This document shows positions 49,583-58,857 of a DNA stretch of 64,000 bases, one piece after another (position 1 is the stretch's first letter; every line of letters begins with the position of its first letter). The stretch is from Saprospiraceae bacterium (lineage in GTDB: Bacteria; Bacteroidota; Bacteroidia; Chitinophagales; Saprospiraceae): assembly GCA_020629035.1 (NCBI GenBank), contig JAHDEC010000009.1, positions 1 through 64,000 of the forward strand, given 5' to 3'. A program made the translations under genes and the position numbers. The notes under the pieces were generated by a model, which was not told where the DNA came from, searched no databases, and saw only the letters and a list, made by a program, of their open reading frames with translations.

Positions 49583-50914
49583 ATGAAAATTCATTTAATA
49601 GCAATAGGAGGTAGCATAATGCACAACCTTGCCTTAGCCCTTTTAGCCAATGGACACGAAGTAACTGGCTCAGATGATATAATTTATGGTATATCCAAAG
49701 ACAAGCTAGACAAAGCAGGTATCCTTCCTACTTTCGGTTGGTTTCCTGAAAAAATTAATAGCGATATTGATCTAATCATCCTCGGCATGCATGCTAAGTC
49801 TGATAACCCAGAATTATTAAAAGCTCAGGCTTTAGGACTACGGATAGAATCTTTCCCATCATTTATCGGTTCGCAAATACAAGATAAACAACGGGTAGTT
49901 GTAGCGGGTAGTCATGGTAAGACAACCACGACCTCCATGATCATGCATGTGCTAAGTAAGCTAGGCCAAGAAATGGATTATTTAGTAGGTGCCCAGCTGG
50001 AAAATTTTGACCTTATGGTTAAATTGTCCGATGCTCCCATCACCATTATAGAAGGGGATGAATACCTAAGTTCGGCTATAGATAGCCGTCCAAAATTTGT
50101 ACACTATAACCCGAATTATACTATCATCACCGGCGTCGCCTGGGATCATATGAATGTTTTTCCTACGAAAGAACTATACATCAATGTCTTCAAGGCATAT
50201 ATAGAAAGTCTGGATGAACATTGTCACCTTTTCTATGATGTGGAAGACGAATTGTTATCAAAATTAGTGCTTGATGCTAAGCATCCTTTAAGCCATCCAT
50301 ATTCGGCTTTTGAAGAAAACGAAAATGGTTTATTGTGGAAGGGAAGTAGCTATTCCATGAAAATATTTGGCGAACACAATTACAAGAATTTGAAAGCTGC
50401 TATGCTTGTTTGCCAGGAATTAGGCATAACTAATCACGATTTTCTAATCGCCTCTCAAGATTTTTCAGGAGCCAAATATCGCCTAGAAACTATAAAAGAG
50501 TCGGCTGAGCAAGTGGTATTTAGGGATTTTGCTCACGCACCTTCTAAAGTTAGAGCAACATTGAAAGCCATAAGAAATAAATATAAAGGGAAGAAGGTAG
50601 CTGCAATTGTGGAACTTCATACCTACAGTAGTTTAAATAAAGACTTTTTGCCAGAATATGGAGGCAGCATGGATGGTCTTGACTTTGCTGCCGTTTGCTA
50701 TAATCCAGAAGCTGTGGCGATAAAAAAACTAACTAGTCTTAAAGAAGATGATATTAAAAATGGCTTTGCAAATCAGCACTTGAATATTATTACCAGTAAA
50801 AATGAATTTGATGAAATGATGGGTCAAGTTACTGATAGCGATTATGAAGTAATAATATTTCTGAGTTCTGGTAATCTATTTAATCTAGACTTTCAGGCTG
50901 TTTTCCAAGCCTAA
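49583..50914 (+). CDS. mpl: UDP-N-acetylmuramate:tripeptide ligase (Mpl), murein recycling
   Basis: Attaches recycled L-Ala-D-Glu-diaminopimelate peptide to UDP-MurNAc, a shortcut into peptidoglycan precursors. The 443-aa Mur ligase has the Mpl-type start MKIHLIAIGGSIMHNLALAL, the ATP-binding loop GSHGKTTTTS (109-118), the EGDEYLSSAIDSRPKFVHY segment (about 157-175) and a C-terminal ligase domain with FRDFAHAPSKVRATL. The SIMHNLA and EYLSS parts favour Mpl over MurC. It faces the lipoprotein-ytxJ unit across 148 bases. Confidence 0.9.
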   Translation: MKIHLIAIGGSIMHNLALALLANGHEVTGSDDIIYGISKDKLDKAGILPTFGWFPEKINSDIDLIILGMHAKSDNPELLKAQALGLRIESFPSFIGSQIQDKQRVVVAGSHGKTTTTSMIMHVLSKLGQEMDYLVGAQLENFDLMVKLSDAPITIIEGDEYLSSAIDSRPKFVHYNPNYTIITGVAWDHMNVFPTKELYINVFKAYIESLDEHCHLFYDVEDELLSKLVLDAKHPLSHPYSAFEENENGLLWKGSSYSMKIFGEHNYKNLKAAMLVCQELGITNHDFLIASQDFSGAKYRLETIKESAEQVVFRDFAHAPSKVRATLKAIRNKYKGKKVAAIVELHTYSSLNKDFLPEYGGSMDGLDFAAVCYNPEAVAIKKLTSLKEDDIKNGFANQHLNIITSKNEFDEMMGQVTDSDYEVIIFLSSGNLFNLDFQAVFQA

Positions 50915-50997
50915 AAAGTCAATTCATTTAAAGAAAGCAGGCATAGATTATAACTAATGAGAATCTTGCTTATTTTTGTGGCAAATACTTCAAGATT

Positions 50998-51987
50998 ATG
51001 GCAAGAATTATTACCCTTAGAGATGCATTAAGAGAAGCGATGAGTGAAGAAATGCGTAGAGATGAGCGCGTTTTCTTAATGGGAGAAGAGGTAGCAGAAT
51101 ATAATGGAGCTTACAAGGTAAGTAAAGGAATGTTGGATGAGTTTGGAGCACAGCGTGTCATTGATACGCCCATTGCAGAACTTGGTTTTGCTGGGATAGG
51201 TGTGGGTGCCGCGATGAATGGTTTACGTCCGATTGTGGAGTTTATGACATGGAATTTTGCAGTCCTTGCCTTTGATCAAATTGTTAATAATGCCGCAAAG
51301 ACCTTAACCCAGAGTGCTGGAGAGTTTATGTGTCCCATCGTTTTTAGAGGGCCTTCAGGAGCTGCAGGTCAGTTAGCGCAGCAACATTCACAAACTTTTG
51401 AAAGTTGGATGGCAAATGTGCCTGGTTTAAAGGTTATTTCTAGTATAGATCCAGCAGATGCTAAAGGTTTATTAAAATCAGCCATTAGAGATAATGATCC
51501 TGTTTGTATTATGGAGTCTGAAATCATGTATGGTCACAAAGGAGATGTACCTGAGGGAGATGATATCTTAGTTCCAATAGGAAAGGCGAAAGTAACCAGA
51601 GAAGGAAGCGACGTGACTATTGTATCATTTAATAAAATGGTTTTAGAAGCAGAAAAGGCAGCAGATGAATTAGCCAAAGAGGGTGTCTCAGCTGAAGTGA
51701 TAGATTTAAGAACCATAAGGCCTTTGGATCATCATACACTAGTCGAAAGTGTGAAGAAAACAAACCGTATGGTTGTTGTAGACGAATCATGGCCTTTTGC
51801 AGGTGTTTCAGCTGAAATTGCTTATGAAATACAGAAATATGCTTTTGATTATCTAGATGCTCCAGTAACTAGAGTAAACTCTGCTGACACATCTTTAGGA
51901 TATGCACCTACATTTGTTGAGGAGTATTTGCCCAATGCCACGAAAGTTATCAAAGCGGTAAAAGAAGTATTGTACACCAATGCTTAA
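50998..51987 (+). CDS. pdhB: Pyruvate dehydrogenase E1 component, beta subunit
   Basis: With E1 alpha and thiamine diphosphate it decarboxylates pyruvate for the PDH complex. The 329-aa protein begins RIITLRDALREAMSEEMRRDERVFLMGEEVAEYNGAYKV and has RPIVEFMTWNFAVLAFDQIVNNAAK and the C-terminal transketolase domain (about 200-320, VIDLRTIRPLD). No E1 alpha gene is beside it, so the subunits are encoded apart here. Its last 8 bases overlap tmk. Confidence 0.94.
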   Translation: MARIITLRDALREAMSEEMRRDERVFLMGEEVAEYNGAYKVSKGMLDEFGAQRVIDTPIAELGFAGIGVGAAMNGLRPIVEFMTWNFAVLAFDQIVNNAAKTLTQSAGEFMCPIVFRGPSGAAGQLAQQHSQTFESWMANVPGLKVISSIDPADAKGLLKSAIRDNDPVCIMESEIMYGHKGDVPEGDDILVPIGKAKVTREGSDVTIVSFNKMVLEAEKAADELAKEGVSAEVIDLRTIRPLDHHTLVESVKKTNRMVVVDESWPFAGVSAEIAYEIQKYAFDYLDAPVTRVNSADTSLGYAPTFVEEYLPNATKVIKAVKEVLYTNA

Positions 51988-52606
51988 ACCCGCAGATTCA
52001 AGAGGGAAATTTATTGTTTTTGAAGGTATAGATGGATCGGGTAAATCCACCCAAGCTCGTCTTGCAGCTGAATACTTATCGTTTATCGGAAAGAAAGTGC
52101 ACCTAACAAGAGAACCTACTACTCGTCCTATTGGTAAACTTATTAGGGAGGCTTTGTCAGGTACTTTTGAAGTGAGCGAAGCCACGATGGCTGCGATGTT
52201 TCTTGCCGATCGGATCGATCATATACAAAATGAAGAAGACGGAATTATTAAGCTTTTGAACGAAGGATATACGGTCATTTCTGATAGATATTTTTGGTCC
52301 TCTTTTGCCTACCATAGTTTGACTTTAGATATGGATTGGGTAATCAGTATTCACGAAAAGGTTATTAAGATTTGCCCGCCGGATTTGACCATTTATCTAG
52401 ATTTAAATGTAGCATCCTCATTAAATCGTATAGATGCTAGAAATGAAACTCAGGAAATCTTTGAGAATAGAGAGGTGCTCACAAAGGTTTATAATAATTA
52501 TGAGCAGGCTTTCGCTAGATACCATGATGTATTAAAGATTACTAAGGTCAATGCTGATCAAGGTATTGAAGAGATAGCAGCTGTGATAAAAGATGTCCTG
52601 GCTTAA
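51980..52606 (+). CDS. tmk: Thymidylate kinase
   Basis: Phosphorylates dTMP to dTDP. The 208-aa protein has the P-loop FEGIDGSGKST (14-24), the DR(Y/F) motif SDRYFWSSFAYH (about 99-110), TREPTTRPIG and DLTIYLDLNVASSLNRI. The ATG overlaps the end of pdhB by 8 bases, implying translational coupling. It is probably co-transcribed with pdhB. Confidence 0.95.
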   Translation: MLKPADSRGKFIVFEGIDGSGKSTQARLAAEYLSFIGKKVHLTREPTTRPIGKLIREALSGTFEVSEATMAAMFLADRIDHIQNEEDGIIKLLNEGYTVISDRYFWSSFAYHSLTLDMDWVISIHEKVIKICPPDLTIYLDLNVASSLNRIDARNETQEIFENREVLTKVYNNYEQAFARYHDVLKITKVNADQGIEEIAAVIKDVLA

Positions 52607-52698
52607 GTATTGTTTTGCCTCTATACTCTAAAAGCTAAGCAAACGAAAGTAAAGACCTTTTTTATGAAATGTTCATCTCAAAATAAATAGCCCAATAT

Positions 52699-53694
52699 TT
52701 ATTCATAATAAACCGCAATTAGTTTCTCAATTCTTCCTTTAAACTGTTCGAAATCTTTCTCGAGTTGGTGAAAAAACAACTCTCTATATTGATAACCCTC
52801 GCTCGAAATTAACACTGATCTCCGTTTAATTTTGTCGATCCAATCCATTGAAAAATCATAAAAACGATCACTGGATGATAAGGCAAAATGAGGATAATCA
52901 TATCCTATAAAGGTCACCTTATTGCGGCTTGATTTGTAGAGTACAATATTTAGATAATTACCAAACTCATTAATGTAGATTTTAGCCCTCTCTGGCCCTT
53001 TATTAGTATTGTCCTCTTCGGTAGATTTTGTAATGAGCTTAAGATGCACGATCAGAGAGGCAATGTCTTTTACTAGCGCGTCGATAAATTCTCGCTTCTC
53101 GAAGGCTCTAATTGAAATACAGAAAATAATTTGTTGATAGAGATTATGAAGCATGTTAGAATTCCAAATTTCAGTGACTGGACATGCGTAATATTGGTTT
53201 TTTATTTGATTTCTATATTCCTTGATTTTATTGTCGATCATTTCGTTTCGAGCAATGGTAATTCTTCCTTCTTTCCAATGTAGGTGATTCCAAAGTGAGA
53301 AAGCAAAATTAAATATATGGTCAAAGTAGAAATAATAGAAAATCGGAAGTTCATTAGCCAAGTAAACAAAGGACTCCGAATGCTCTTTAGAAAGCGGTTT
53401 TAGCATGGAGGAGAAATGATCAAAGTACTCTAAAGTATTCGCATTGCCTTCCTTTAAAAATCGATGATACATGGAAATAAACCGGTCTGGCTGCATAACT
53501 TCATCCAAGGATATTTTGTAATGCTTTGCTAATAAACCAATCTCGTAAAAGTCTAAGGGAGTGGTTCCATTGATCCGTTTATAAACAGCTCCTTTTTGCA
53601 AACATAATACTTCGGATAATTCGTCGATATCGAGTTTGTGGTTTACACTTGACTTTTTAATGGCATCGAAAAAAGCTGTTTGTTGTATTTCCAT
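52699..53694 (-). CDS. Helix-turn-helix transcriptional regulator, BetR-like N-terminus
   Basis: A 331-aa cytoplasmic protein. Residues 15-68 (DIDELSEVLCLQKGAVYKRINGTTPLDFYEIGLLAKHYKISLDEV) form an XRE-like helix-turn-helix. The remaining 260 residues are helical and aromatic-rich with no known sensor domain; this layout is common in Bacteroidota. It diverges from the msrB lipoprotein gene across 212 bases containing two inverted repeats, which could be its operators. The ligand is unknown. Confidence 0.75.
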   Translation of the reverse strand: MEIQQTAFFDAIKKSSVNHKLDIDELSEVLCLQKGAVYKRINGTTPLDFYEIGLLAKHYKISLDEVMQPDRFISMYHRFLKEGNANTLEYFDHFSSMLKPLSKEHSESFVYLANELPIFYYFYFDHIFNFAFSLWNHLHWKEGRITIARNEMIDNKIKEYRNQIKNQYYACPVTEIWNSNMLHNLYQQIIFCISIRAFEKREFIDALVKDIASLIVHLKLITKSTEEDNTNKGPERAKIYINEFGNYLNIVLYKSSRNKVTFIGYDYPHFALSSSDRFYDFSMDWIDKIKRRSVLISSEGYQYRELFFHQLEKDFEQFKGRIEKLIAVYYE

Positions 53695-53762
53695 AATAAG
53701 TTGATTTTCGCCAAGACTAATTTTCTACGCACTTGGATATTTATTCTTTTAAGGTAAGTACA

Positions 53763-53781
53763 ATTTTACGAGATGTAAAAT
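53763..53781. promoter_or_regulatory. Inverted repeat between the HTH gene and msrB
   Basis: ATTTTAC and GTAAAAT (7-bp perfect arms, 53763-53769 and 53775-53781) around 5 bases, in the 212-bp gap between divergent genes. Possible binding site of the HTH protein; no experimental basis. Confidence 0.35.
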
Positions 53782-53825
53782 ATTATCCAAGTCATTTCGA
53801 GCTAAACATTTATTAGTCTATTAAT

Positions 53826-53840
53826 TTGGTCAATGGCCAA
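53826..53840. promoter_or_regulatory. Second inverted repeat upstream of msrB
   Basis: TTGGTCA-A-TGGCCAA (53826-53840), 7-bp arms with one mismatch, 66 bases before the msrB ATG. Near-palindromic sites of this size are usual for dimeric HTH proteins. Confidence 0.35.
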
Positions 53841-53906
53841 CAATTTTCTTCCCTTAAACTACCAAGCTAATTTTTGTGTTATACCTTTAATCCAAATAAA
53901 TATAGC

Positions 53907-54491
53907 ATGAAACATTTATTCCTTTTACTTAGTTTTTTAAGCATTGCCTGCACGGCACAAAAATCTAAGGCCGTCAGTGATGCACCAACAAATACTTCCG
54001 AAAAAAGTCAAACGGTTGATAATCAAGAAAAAGAGATTTTATTGACTTTACCTAATGGAACAAAAATAAGTGGATTAGAAAAATCTGAAGAATTGTGGGC
54101 TTCGGAGTTAAGTGACAATGCTTTTTATGTGTTGCGAGAAAAAGGAACTGAGCGGGCTTTTACAGGAAGGTATTGGGATTATAAAGAAAAAGGGATATAT
54201 GCTTGCAGTGCTTGTGGTATGCCATTATTTGATTCAGAAACAAAATACAAATCAGGTACAGGTTGGCCTAGTTATTACCAACCTATTGAAGATGAATATA
54301 TCCGAGAAGATACAGACTATGATTTAGGTTATGGACGTACAGAAGTCATGTGCAACCGTTGTGGTGGTCATTTAGGTCATGTATTTAAAGATGGACCTAA
54401 ACCTACCGGTTTAAGATATTGCATTAATTCTATTTCACTTCAGTTTATAGAAGAAGCAAAACAAGAGGAATACATTATAAACTATAAATAA
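53907..54491 (+). CDS. msrB: Peptide-methionine (R)-S-oxide reductase, lipoprotein form
   Basis: Repairs methionine-R-sulfoxide in oxidised proteins. I start it at ATG 53907 (194 aa), since MKHLFLLLSFLSIAC is a lipoprotein signal; a TTG at 53874 would bury it. The MsrB domain covers about 55-190 with zinc-binding C100xxC103 and C149xxC152, SGTGWPSYYQP, GGHLGHVFKDGP and the catalytic C172 in RYCINS. The lipid anchor suggests it acts in the periplasm or at the outer membrane. Confidence 0.94.
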   Translation: MKHLFLLLSFLSIACTAQKSKAVSDAPTNTSEKSQTVDNQEKEILLTLPNGTKISGLEKSEELWASELSDNAFYVLREKGTERAFTGRYWDYKEKGIYACSACGMPLFDSETKYKSGTGWPSYYQPIEDEYIREDTDYDLGYGRTEVMCNRCGGHLGHVFKDGPKPTGLRYCINSISLQFIEEAKQEEYIINYK

Positions 54492-54499
54492 TAGACTTA

Positions 54500-55510
54500 T
54501 TATTTAGTCATATCGGACTGTATTTCAATACCATTCAAATCGAAAGCTGATTGGTCGATTTGTGCCCCTGTTTGTATATTCTTAATGATCGACACCGTTC
54601 TGGTTTTATTGCCATCGTCCGTTAAATTACTTTCTAACCAAAAGTACTCAGCAAAATACTGATTTGTTTCTCGAGTGTTATTCATTTTAAAGCCGATCCC
54701 ACCAAGTAAACTCTCGCTCAGTTTGCCCAAGTTAATGTTTACTTCTTTTGTTGCCCAAATAGTGCCATGAAGATCTCCGTCGTTAATTTCGAATTCCTCG
54801 CATAAATAACCTTGTATTGTTTTGGTATTGCCTGTGGGACTAATCGACTCTTCATCACTGAGCCCTTGTTTCCCTAGAACTATGGAATAATCTGACATCC
54901 ACATTTTAATGCCTGTCCATTCTCCTTTTTCTGACTGAGTACACATGGTTTTTGTTTTCTCTTGAAGGTCAAGCACAAATTTTGTTTGAGTGGTTTTATC
55001 ATCGTCGGTTCCTTCATAATACTCCATTTGCATACCTGTCATCCATTGGTCAAAAGCATATAATGCGGTATAACCAGAACCTTGTGGGATTTTTCGATTT
55101 TCTGATTCTACGATAGTTGACTCCATCTTAAAAGAAATGATTTCTGTGTTAGGGCTGATATTCTCAGATGGACCATTGGCCCCTAGGATTCCATTTAATG
55201 CGTTATTAAAGGATTTGGCAATTGATTCCTCGTCTTTCTCGTCTTCTTCGTTATCCGAGCTTTCAGTTTCTTCAAGTTGATTGGATGATTCTCTTGATTC
55301 TTCGCCAGAGGATTCATCAAAACCTTCTTCAATTTCTTCTGAAATTTGTTCAACGGCTTCTTCAAGTTTTTCACCAATTTCACCTGATTCCAATTCATTG
55401 ACGGCTTCAGTTACCTTTTCATCTACCTTCTTTAAAAAATCCTTTATTTGAGCCTGCCCTTGATTTACACATAAGCCAAACAATAAGAATACGATTAATG
55501 CATTTTTCAT
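54500..55510 (-). CDS. Secreted acidic protein with DUF4412-like C-terminus
   Basis: The 336-aa protein has a signal peptide (1-20, ending GQAQ), a very acidic, probably coiled segment (about 25-110, runs of E, S and D), then a beta-rich domain (about 120-335) with ALYAFDQWMTGMQMEYYEG and IQGYLCEEFEI that resembles DUF4412. Such proteins are exported, and the function is unknown. It converges with msrB with 8 bases between. Confidence 0.7.
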   Translation of the reverse strand: MKNALIVFLLFGLCVNQGQAQIKDFLKKVDEKVTEAVNELESGEIGEKLEEAVEQISEEIEEGFDESSGEESRESSNQLEETESSDNEEDEKDEESIAKSFNNALNGILGANGPSENISPNTEIISFKMESTIVESENRKIPQGSGYTALYAFDQWMTGMQMEYYEGTDDDKTTQTKFVLDLQEKTKTMCTQSEKGEWTGIKMWMSDYSIVLGKQGLSDEESISPTGNTKTIQGYLCEEFEINDGDLHGTIWATKEVNINLGKLSESLLGGIGFKMNNTRETNQYFAEYFWLESNLTDDGNKTRTVSIIKNIQTGAQIDQSAFDLNGIEIQSDMTK

Positions 55511-55601
55511 AGGATATGATTTGTTACTTTTATATATACAAAGTTAATGATATCTGGAAATTTTTCACTCATCTAAAGCGGAGCTTAGTCAAAATATAAT
55601 T

Positions 55602-56567
55602 ATGAGAGGATTTATTGTTATTAGTTTTTTGCTCTTTGGGACAAGCCCAATGTACAGCCAATGGTTCTCTATAAAGGGGCAAATGGCTGGAGGGAGTGAT
55701 GTTTTTCATGAGCAACGTATAGATGAAGATTTTGATCTGATACGTTTAGAGCATAATGGTTTAGATAGCTTTTATGTTAATGGATTATTAAGCCAAACAA
55801 GAGAAAGTGATTACCGTGTGGAATCTTTGAATTCGGGAAATGTAGATTTGATCATTAATTTGCCGCTCAACGAAAGTTTACTCCTGGAAACAGGAATAGG
55901 TGGTGGGTTTACATCATTTAGCTATTTTAAAAGAGACATTATACTTTCGTCTAATTGGATGCATGGAGATACGCTAGAAAATTACATTCCAGCAAATAAT
56001 GGATTGCCTGAAGGCTGCGATAGTTTGTTTATAGCCGAAAGTGGAATTTCAAGTGGTCTAGGTCTACAAAGAACTCCATCCACAAATAATCAGATTATTA
56101 CATTTCGAATCCCGATTGATCTAAAATATCGCCTAGTGCCTAATTTCTTTAATCTAAATGTTGGGATGACATTGCATTTGCCTATTTATAATCGACAAGC
56201 ATATAGATTTCTGGAGATACTGCCTGATATCCGTCATTCTAATGACTCCCTTTCAGTTTGCTCACACCAAGTCACAAGAGAAGTCCAGACAAATACACCG
56301 AACATAAGTAAAGTTTATCTTACTGCTAGAGTTGGAGCAGAACTTCAAATAATTCCTGAGTTTTCCATTTTTCTAAATGCTGGAAAATATTTAACGCCCA
56401 TAAATGCTAATATAATGACTGACGAAGCATCTTCTGATGTAAATATACCTGCGAAAATTAGACCCAACACTTTTTCATTTGGTGCAAAATACAATGTAGG
56501 AAGAACTGAGAAACTCAAAGAAAAACAATCCAGCTACATGTTCCCCAGATCTGTAATTCAAGAATAA
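55602..56567 (+). CDS. Predicted outer-membrane or secreted protein, unknown
   Basis: A 321-aa protein with a signal peptide (1-19, PMYSQW). The rest alternates hydrophobic and polar residues in beta-strand fashion (SLLLETGIGGGFTSFSYF, IPIDLKYRLVPNFFNLNVGMTLHLPIYN, FSFGAKYNVG), consistent with an outer-membrane barrel. I recognise no family. It is followed 28 bases later by a cytoplasmic helical protein. Confidence 0.6.
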   Translation: MRGFIVISFLLFGTSPMYSQWFSIKGQMAGGSDVFHEQRIDEDFDLIRLEHNGLDSFYVNGLLSQTRESDYRVESLNSGNVDLIINLPLNESLLLETGIGGGFTSFSYFKRDIILSSNWMHGDTLENYIPANNGLPEGCDSLFIAESGISSGLGLQRTPSTNNQIITFRIPIDLKYRLVPNFFNLNVGMTLHLPIYNRQAYRFLEILPDIRHSNDSLSVCSHQVTREVQTNTPNISKVYLTARVGAELQIIPEFSIFLNAGKYLTPINANIMTDEASSDVNIPAKIRPNTFSFGAKYNVGRTEKLKEKQSSYMFPRSVIQE

Positions 56568-56595
56568 ATCACCAAGGAGTTTAGGCAAAAAACTT

Positions 56596-57117
56596 ATGCG
56601 CAAATCCCAATTTTTAAAACACATAGAATCACTAGAAATAGAAGATCTTAAAGAAGAAATCACCCTGTTGTTTGATAAGGTGAAAGGTGTAAAGGAGTAC
56701 TACAAGATGGAACTTGGATCGGATGAAGATCGACTTAAAATGTACACGACATTGAAAAAAGAAATCACTAAATGTTTTGTAACCAGAAGCTATCGAAAAC
56801 CTAGGAGACCACGTATTAAAAAGCTTAAAGCCTTACTCAAGGAAGCCCATAAAAACTCCATCTTCGATCATGAAATGGCGGATGTATATTTACATGCCAG
56901 CGAAGCCGGATTGTACTTTAATATGGAGTATGATTTTTACTCCGAGACCCTGAGAAATAATATTATACAATGCTTCGAAAAATCACTGATGCTGATCAGT
57001 TCCTCGATGACTAAAGATCTATTCGAAGAACGTGTCCAGAAGCATGTCTCGCACAAGCGTACAAGCTTTGATCTTCGATTAGATCTAATCAAATTAAAAG
57101 AAGAATACTTTAACTAA
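56596..57117 (+). CDS. Conserved helical protein, DUF6155-like (tentative)
   Basis: A 173-aa soluble, mainly helical, basic protein starting RKSQFLKHIESLEIEDLKEEITLLFDKVKGVKEYYKMELG. It resembles DUF6155 proteins of Bacteroidota by eye, with a basic patch YRKPRRPRIKKLKALL around residues 61-76. Function is unknown. It is on the plus strand, converging with the gene at 57121 with only 3 bases between stops. Confidence 0.6.
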   Translation: MRKSQFLKHIESLEIEDLKEEITLLFDKVKGVKEYYKMELGSDEDRLKMYTTLKKEITKCFVTRSYRKPRRPRIKKLKALLKEAHKNSIFDHEMADVYLHASEAGLYFNMEYDFYSETLRNNIIQCFEKSLMLISSSMTKDLFEERVQKHVSHKRTSFDLRLDLIKLKEEYFN

Positions 57118-57120
57118 TAC

Positions 57121-57552
57121 TTATGGGTTTGTACGCTTGTATTTTTTCCAAAGCGACTTAAACGCTTTCGCCATATCTTTAGAAGTTTGCTTATTAAAAC
57201 GAATGACATCATTACTGTCTTCTAAAGCAGGAGCGGCACATGCTATGCAATCTGAGCTAGCATTATAGACAGCGCATTCCATAATAAATGGGTTAAATTC
57301 AGTAGGTGATAAAAGCAAGAAGTTTTCACTTAACTCAGCATTAGAAAGCTTATACATTTTCTTGTACAACTTCATATTCTTTTGAACCATTGATGTTGCA
57401 GGTACAATGTATTTATACTTCGTTTTTTGACCTAAGTTTACAGATACAAGCTCTGCAAAATCCTTATTCTCGACATCATAGTGAAGGGTAGGGCTTATTA
57501 CCCAAACTTCCTTAGCCTTATCTTCTAGTTTGATTAGTTGCTTAAGCGTCAT
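57121..57552 (-). CDS. Conserved hypothetical protein downstream of tyrS
   Basis: A 143-aa cytoplasmic protein beginning MTLKQLIKLEDKAKEVWVISPTLHYDVENKDF. I use ATG 57552; a TTG at 57573 would overlap tyrS. It holds C-A-V-Y-N-A-S-S-D-C-I-A-C-A-A-P near residues 105-120, a Cys cluster of unknown role. It lies 13 bases after the tyrS stop and probably shares its transcript. Confidence 0.65.
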   Translation of the reverse strand: MTLKQLIKLEDKAKEVWVISPTLHYDVENKDFAELVSVNLGQKTKYKYIVPATSMVQKNMKLYKKMYKLSNAELSENFLLLSPTEFNPFIMECAVYNASSDCIACAAPALEDSNDVIRFNKQTSKDMAKAFKSLWKKYKRTNP

Positions 57553-57565
57553 CTTATCTTCTATT

Positions 57566-58840
57566 TTAAACAAATTGAATTAAGTATTTATTTTTCTTTC
57601 CATTTTCAAGCATTAGATACTTTCCATGGATTAAATGTGTCTCGTTTATAATGGTATCTTCTGATTGAACTTTAATCTTATTTAAAGATACAGCATTATT
57701 CTTTATGGCTTTTCTCGCTTCACTTTTAGATGGACTTACAGAAGTCGATTCTGCCATTAAATCTAAGAGGCCTAGGTTTTGGTTCAATGTTGCTGCCGGA
57801 ACATCAAAGGATGTAATCGCATCATTAATCAGGCTAAAGCTACTCTCGGATAGGCTAAAAAGCTGTTCCTGTGATGCTTTCTTATTAAACAGAATTTCGG
57901 TTACCGCTTGTACCTGTTCTAATGCTTCTTTACCATGCACTCGCTCAGTAATTTCTGCAGCAAACAATCGCTTCAACAATTGCGGATTATCTCCGTGCTC
58001 ATCAAATAATGCCATTTGTTCTGCCTGATTTTTATAAGAAAAATATTTGAAGTATTTATCAATATCCGCATCATCTGCATTCAACCAAAATTGGTAAAAA
58101 GCATAAGGAGAGGTCAACTTTGCATCCATCCAGATATTGCCTTCAGCAGATTTTCCGAATTTGCTACCATCACTCTTAGTAAGGAGCGGGGTAGTGATCG
58201 CATAAGCTTTGCCCTGAGTGTTTCTCCTTATAAATTCACTTCCAGAGGTAATATTACCCCATTGGTCAGAACCACCCATCTGAAAGAGGCAATTTTCCTT
58301 TTCGTATAAACATTGGAAATCATAGGCCTGCAATAGCTGGTAACTAAATTCAGTAAAAGATAAACCAGTGTCCAATCGGTTCTTTACCGAATCTTTAGAC
58401 ATCATATAATTTACAGTCAAGGTTTTACCTACATCACGTAAAAAATCTAGCACATTCATCGATTTATAGAAATCGAGATTATTCACAAATTCTGCTTTGT
58501 TTGGTCCATCTTCAAAATTCAAAAATTGCTTAATTTGCTCTTTTTGAAACTGTAAATTAGTATCCAGCTCATCGAAAGATTTTAATTCGCGCTCTTTGTC
58601 TTTGCCGGAAGGGTCACCTATACGGCCTGTGGCTCCACCCATTAAAACATAGGGTTTATTGCCAGATTTTTGCCAAAAACTAAGTAGCATAATCTGGACA
58701 TAATTGCCGATAGTTAAGGAAGGAGCCGTCGGATCAAAACCAATATATCCTGAAGCCATACCTTCTGCTAATTTTTCTTCGGCACCTGGTGTCATATCAT
58801 GTAACATGCCTCTCCATCTCAACTCTTCTACGAAATTCAT
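57566..58840 (-). CDS. tyrS: Tyrosyl-tRNA synthetase
   Basis: Class I synthetase charging tRNA-Tyr. I start it at ATG 58840 (424 aa, MNFVEELRWRGMLHDMTPG), because a GTG at 58858 would put the -7 box TACCTTTG inside the gene. The HIGH motif appears as TIGN (near residue 45), the KMSKS motif as KFGKS (about 224-228), and an S4-like RNA-binding domain is at the C-terminus. The start is 49 bases from the divergent permease gene. Confidence 0.95.
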   Translation of the reverse strand: MNFVEELRWRGMLHDMTPGAEEKLAEGMASGYIGFDPTAPSLTIGNYVQIMLLSFWQKSGNKPYVLMGGATGRIGDPSGKDKERELKSFDELDTNLQFQKEQIKQFLNFEDGPNKAEFVNNLDFYKSMNVLDFLRDVGKTLTVNYMMSKDSVKNRLDTGLSFTEFSYQLLQAYDFQCLYEKENCLFQMGGSDQWGNITSGSEFIRRNTQGKAYAITTPLLTKSDGSKFGKSAEGNIWMDAKLTSPYAFYQFWLNADDADIDKYFKYFSYKNQAEQMALFDEHGDNPQLLKRLFAAEITERVHGKEALEQVQAVTEILFNKKASQEQLFSLSESSFSLINDAITSFDVPAATLNQNLGLLDLMAESTSVSPSKSEARKAIKNNAVSLNKIKVQSEDTIINETHLIHGKYLMLENGKKNKYLIQFV

Positions 58841-58857
58841 CCTTGAGTATTTTTTCA

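Noticed and set aside
53874-53906. TTG start for msrB
   Set aside because: It would put eleven residues before an intact lipoprotein signal; ATG 53907 is preferred.
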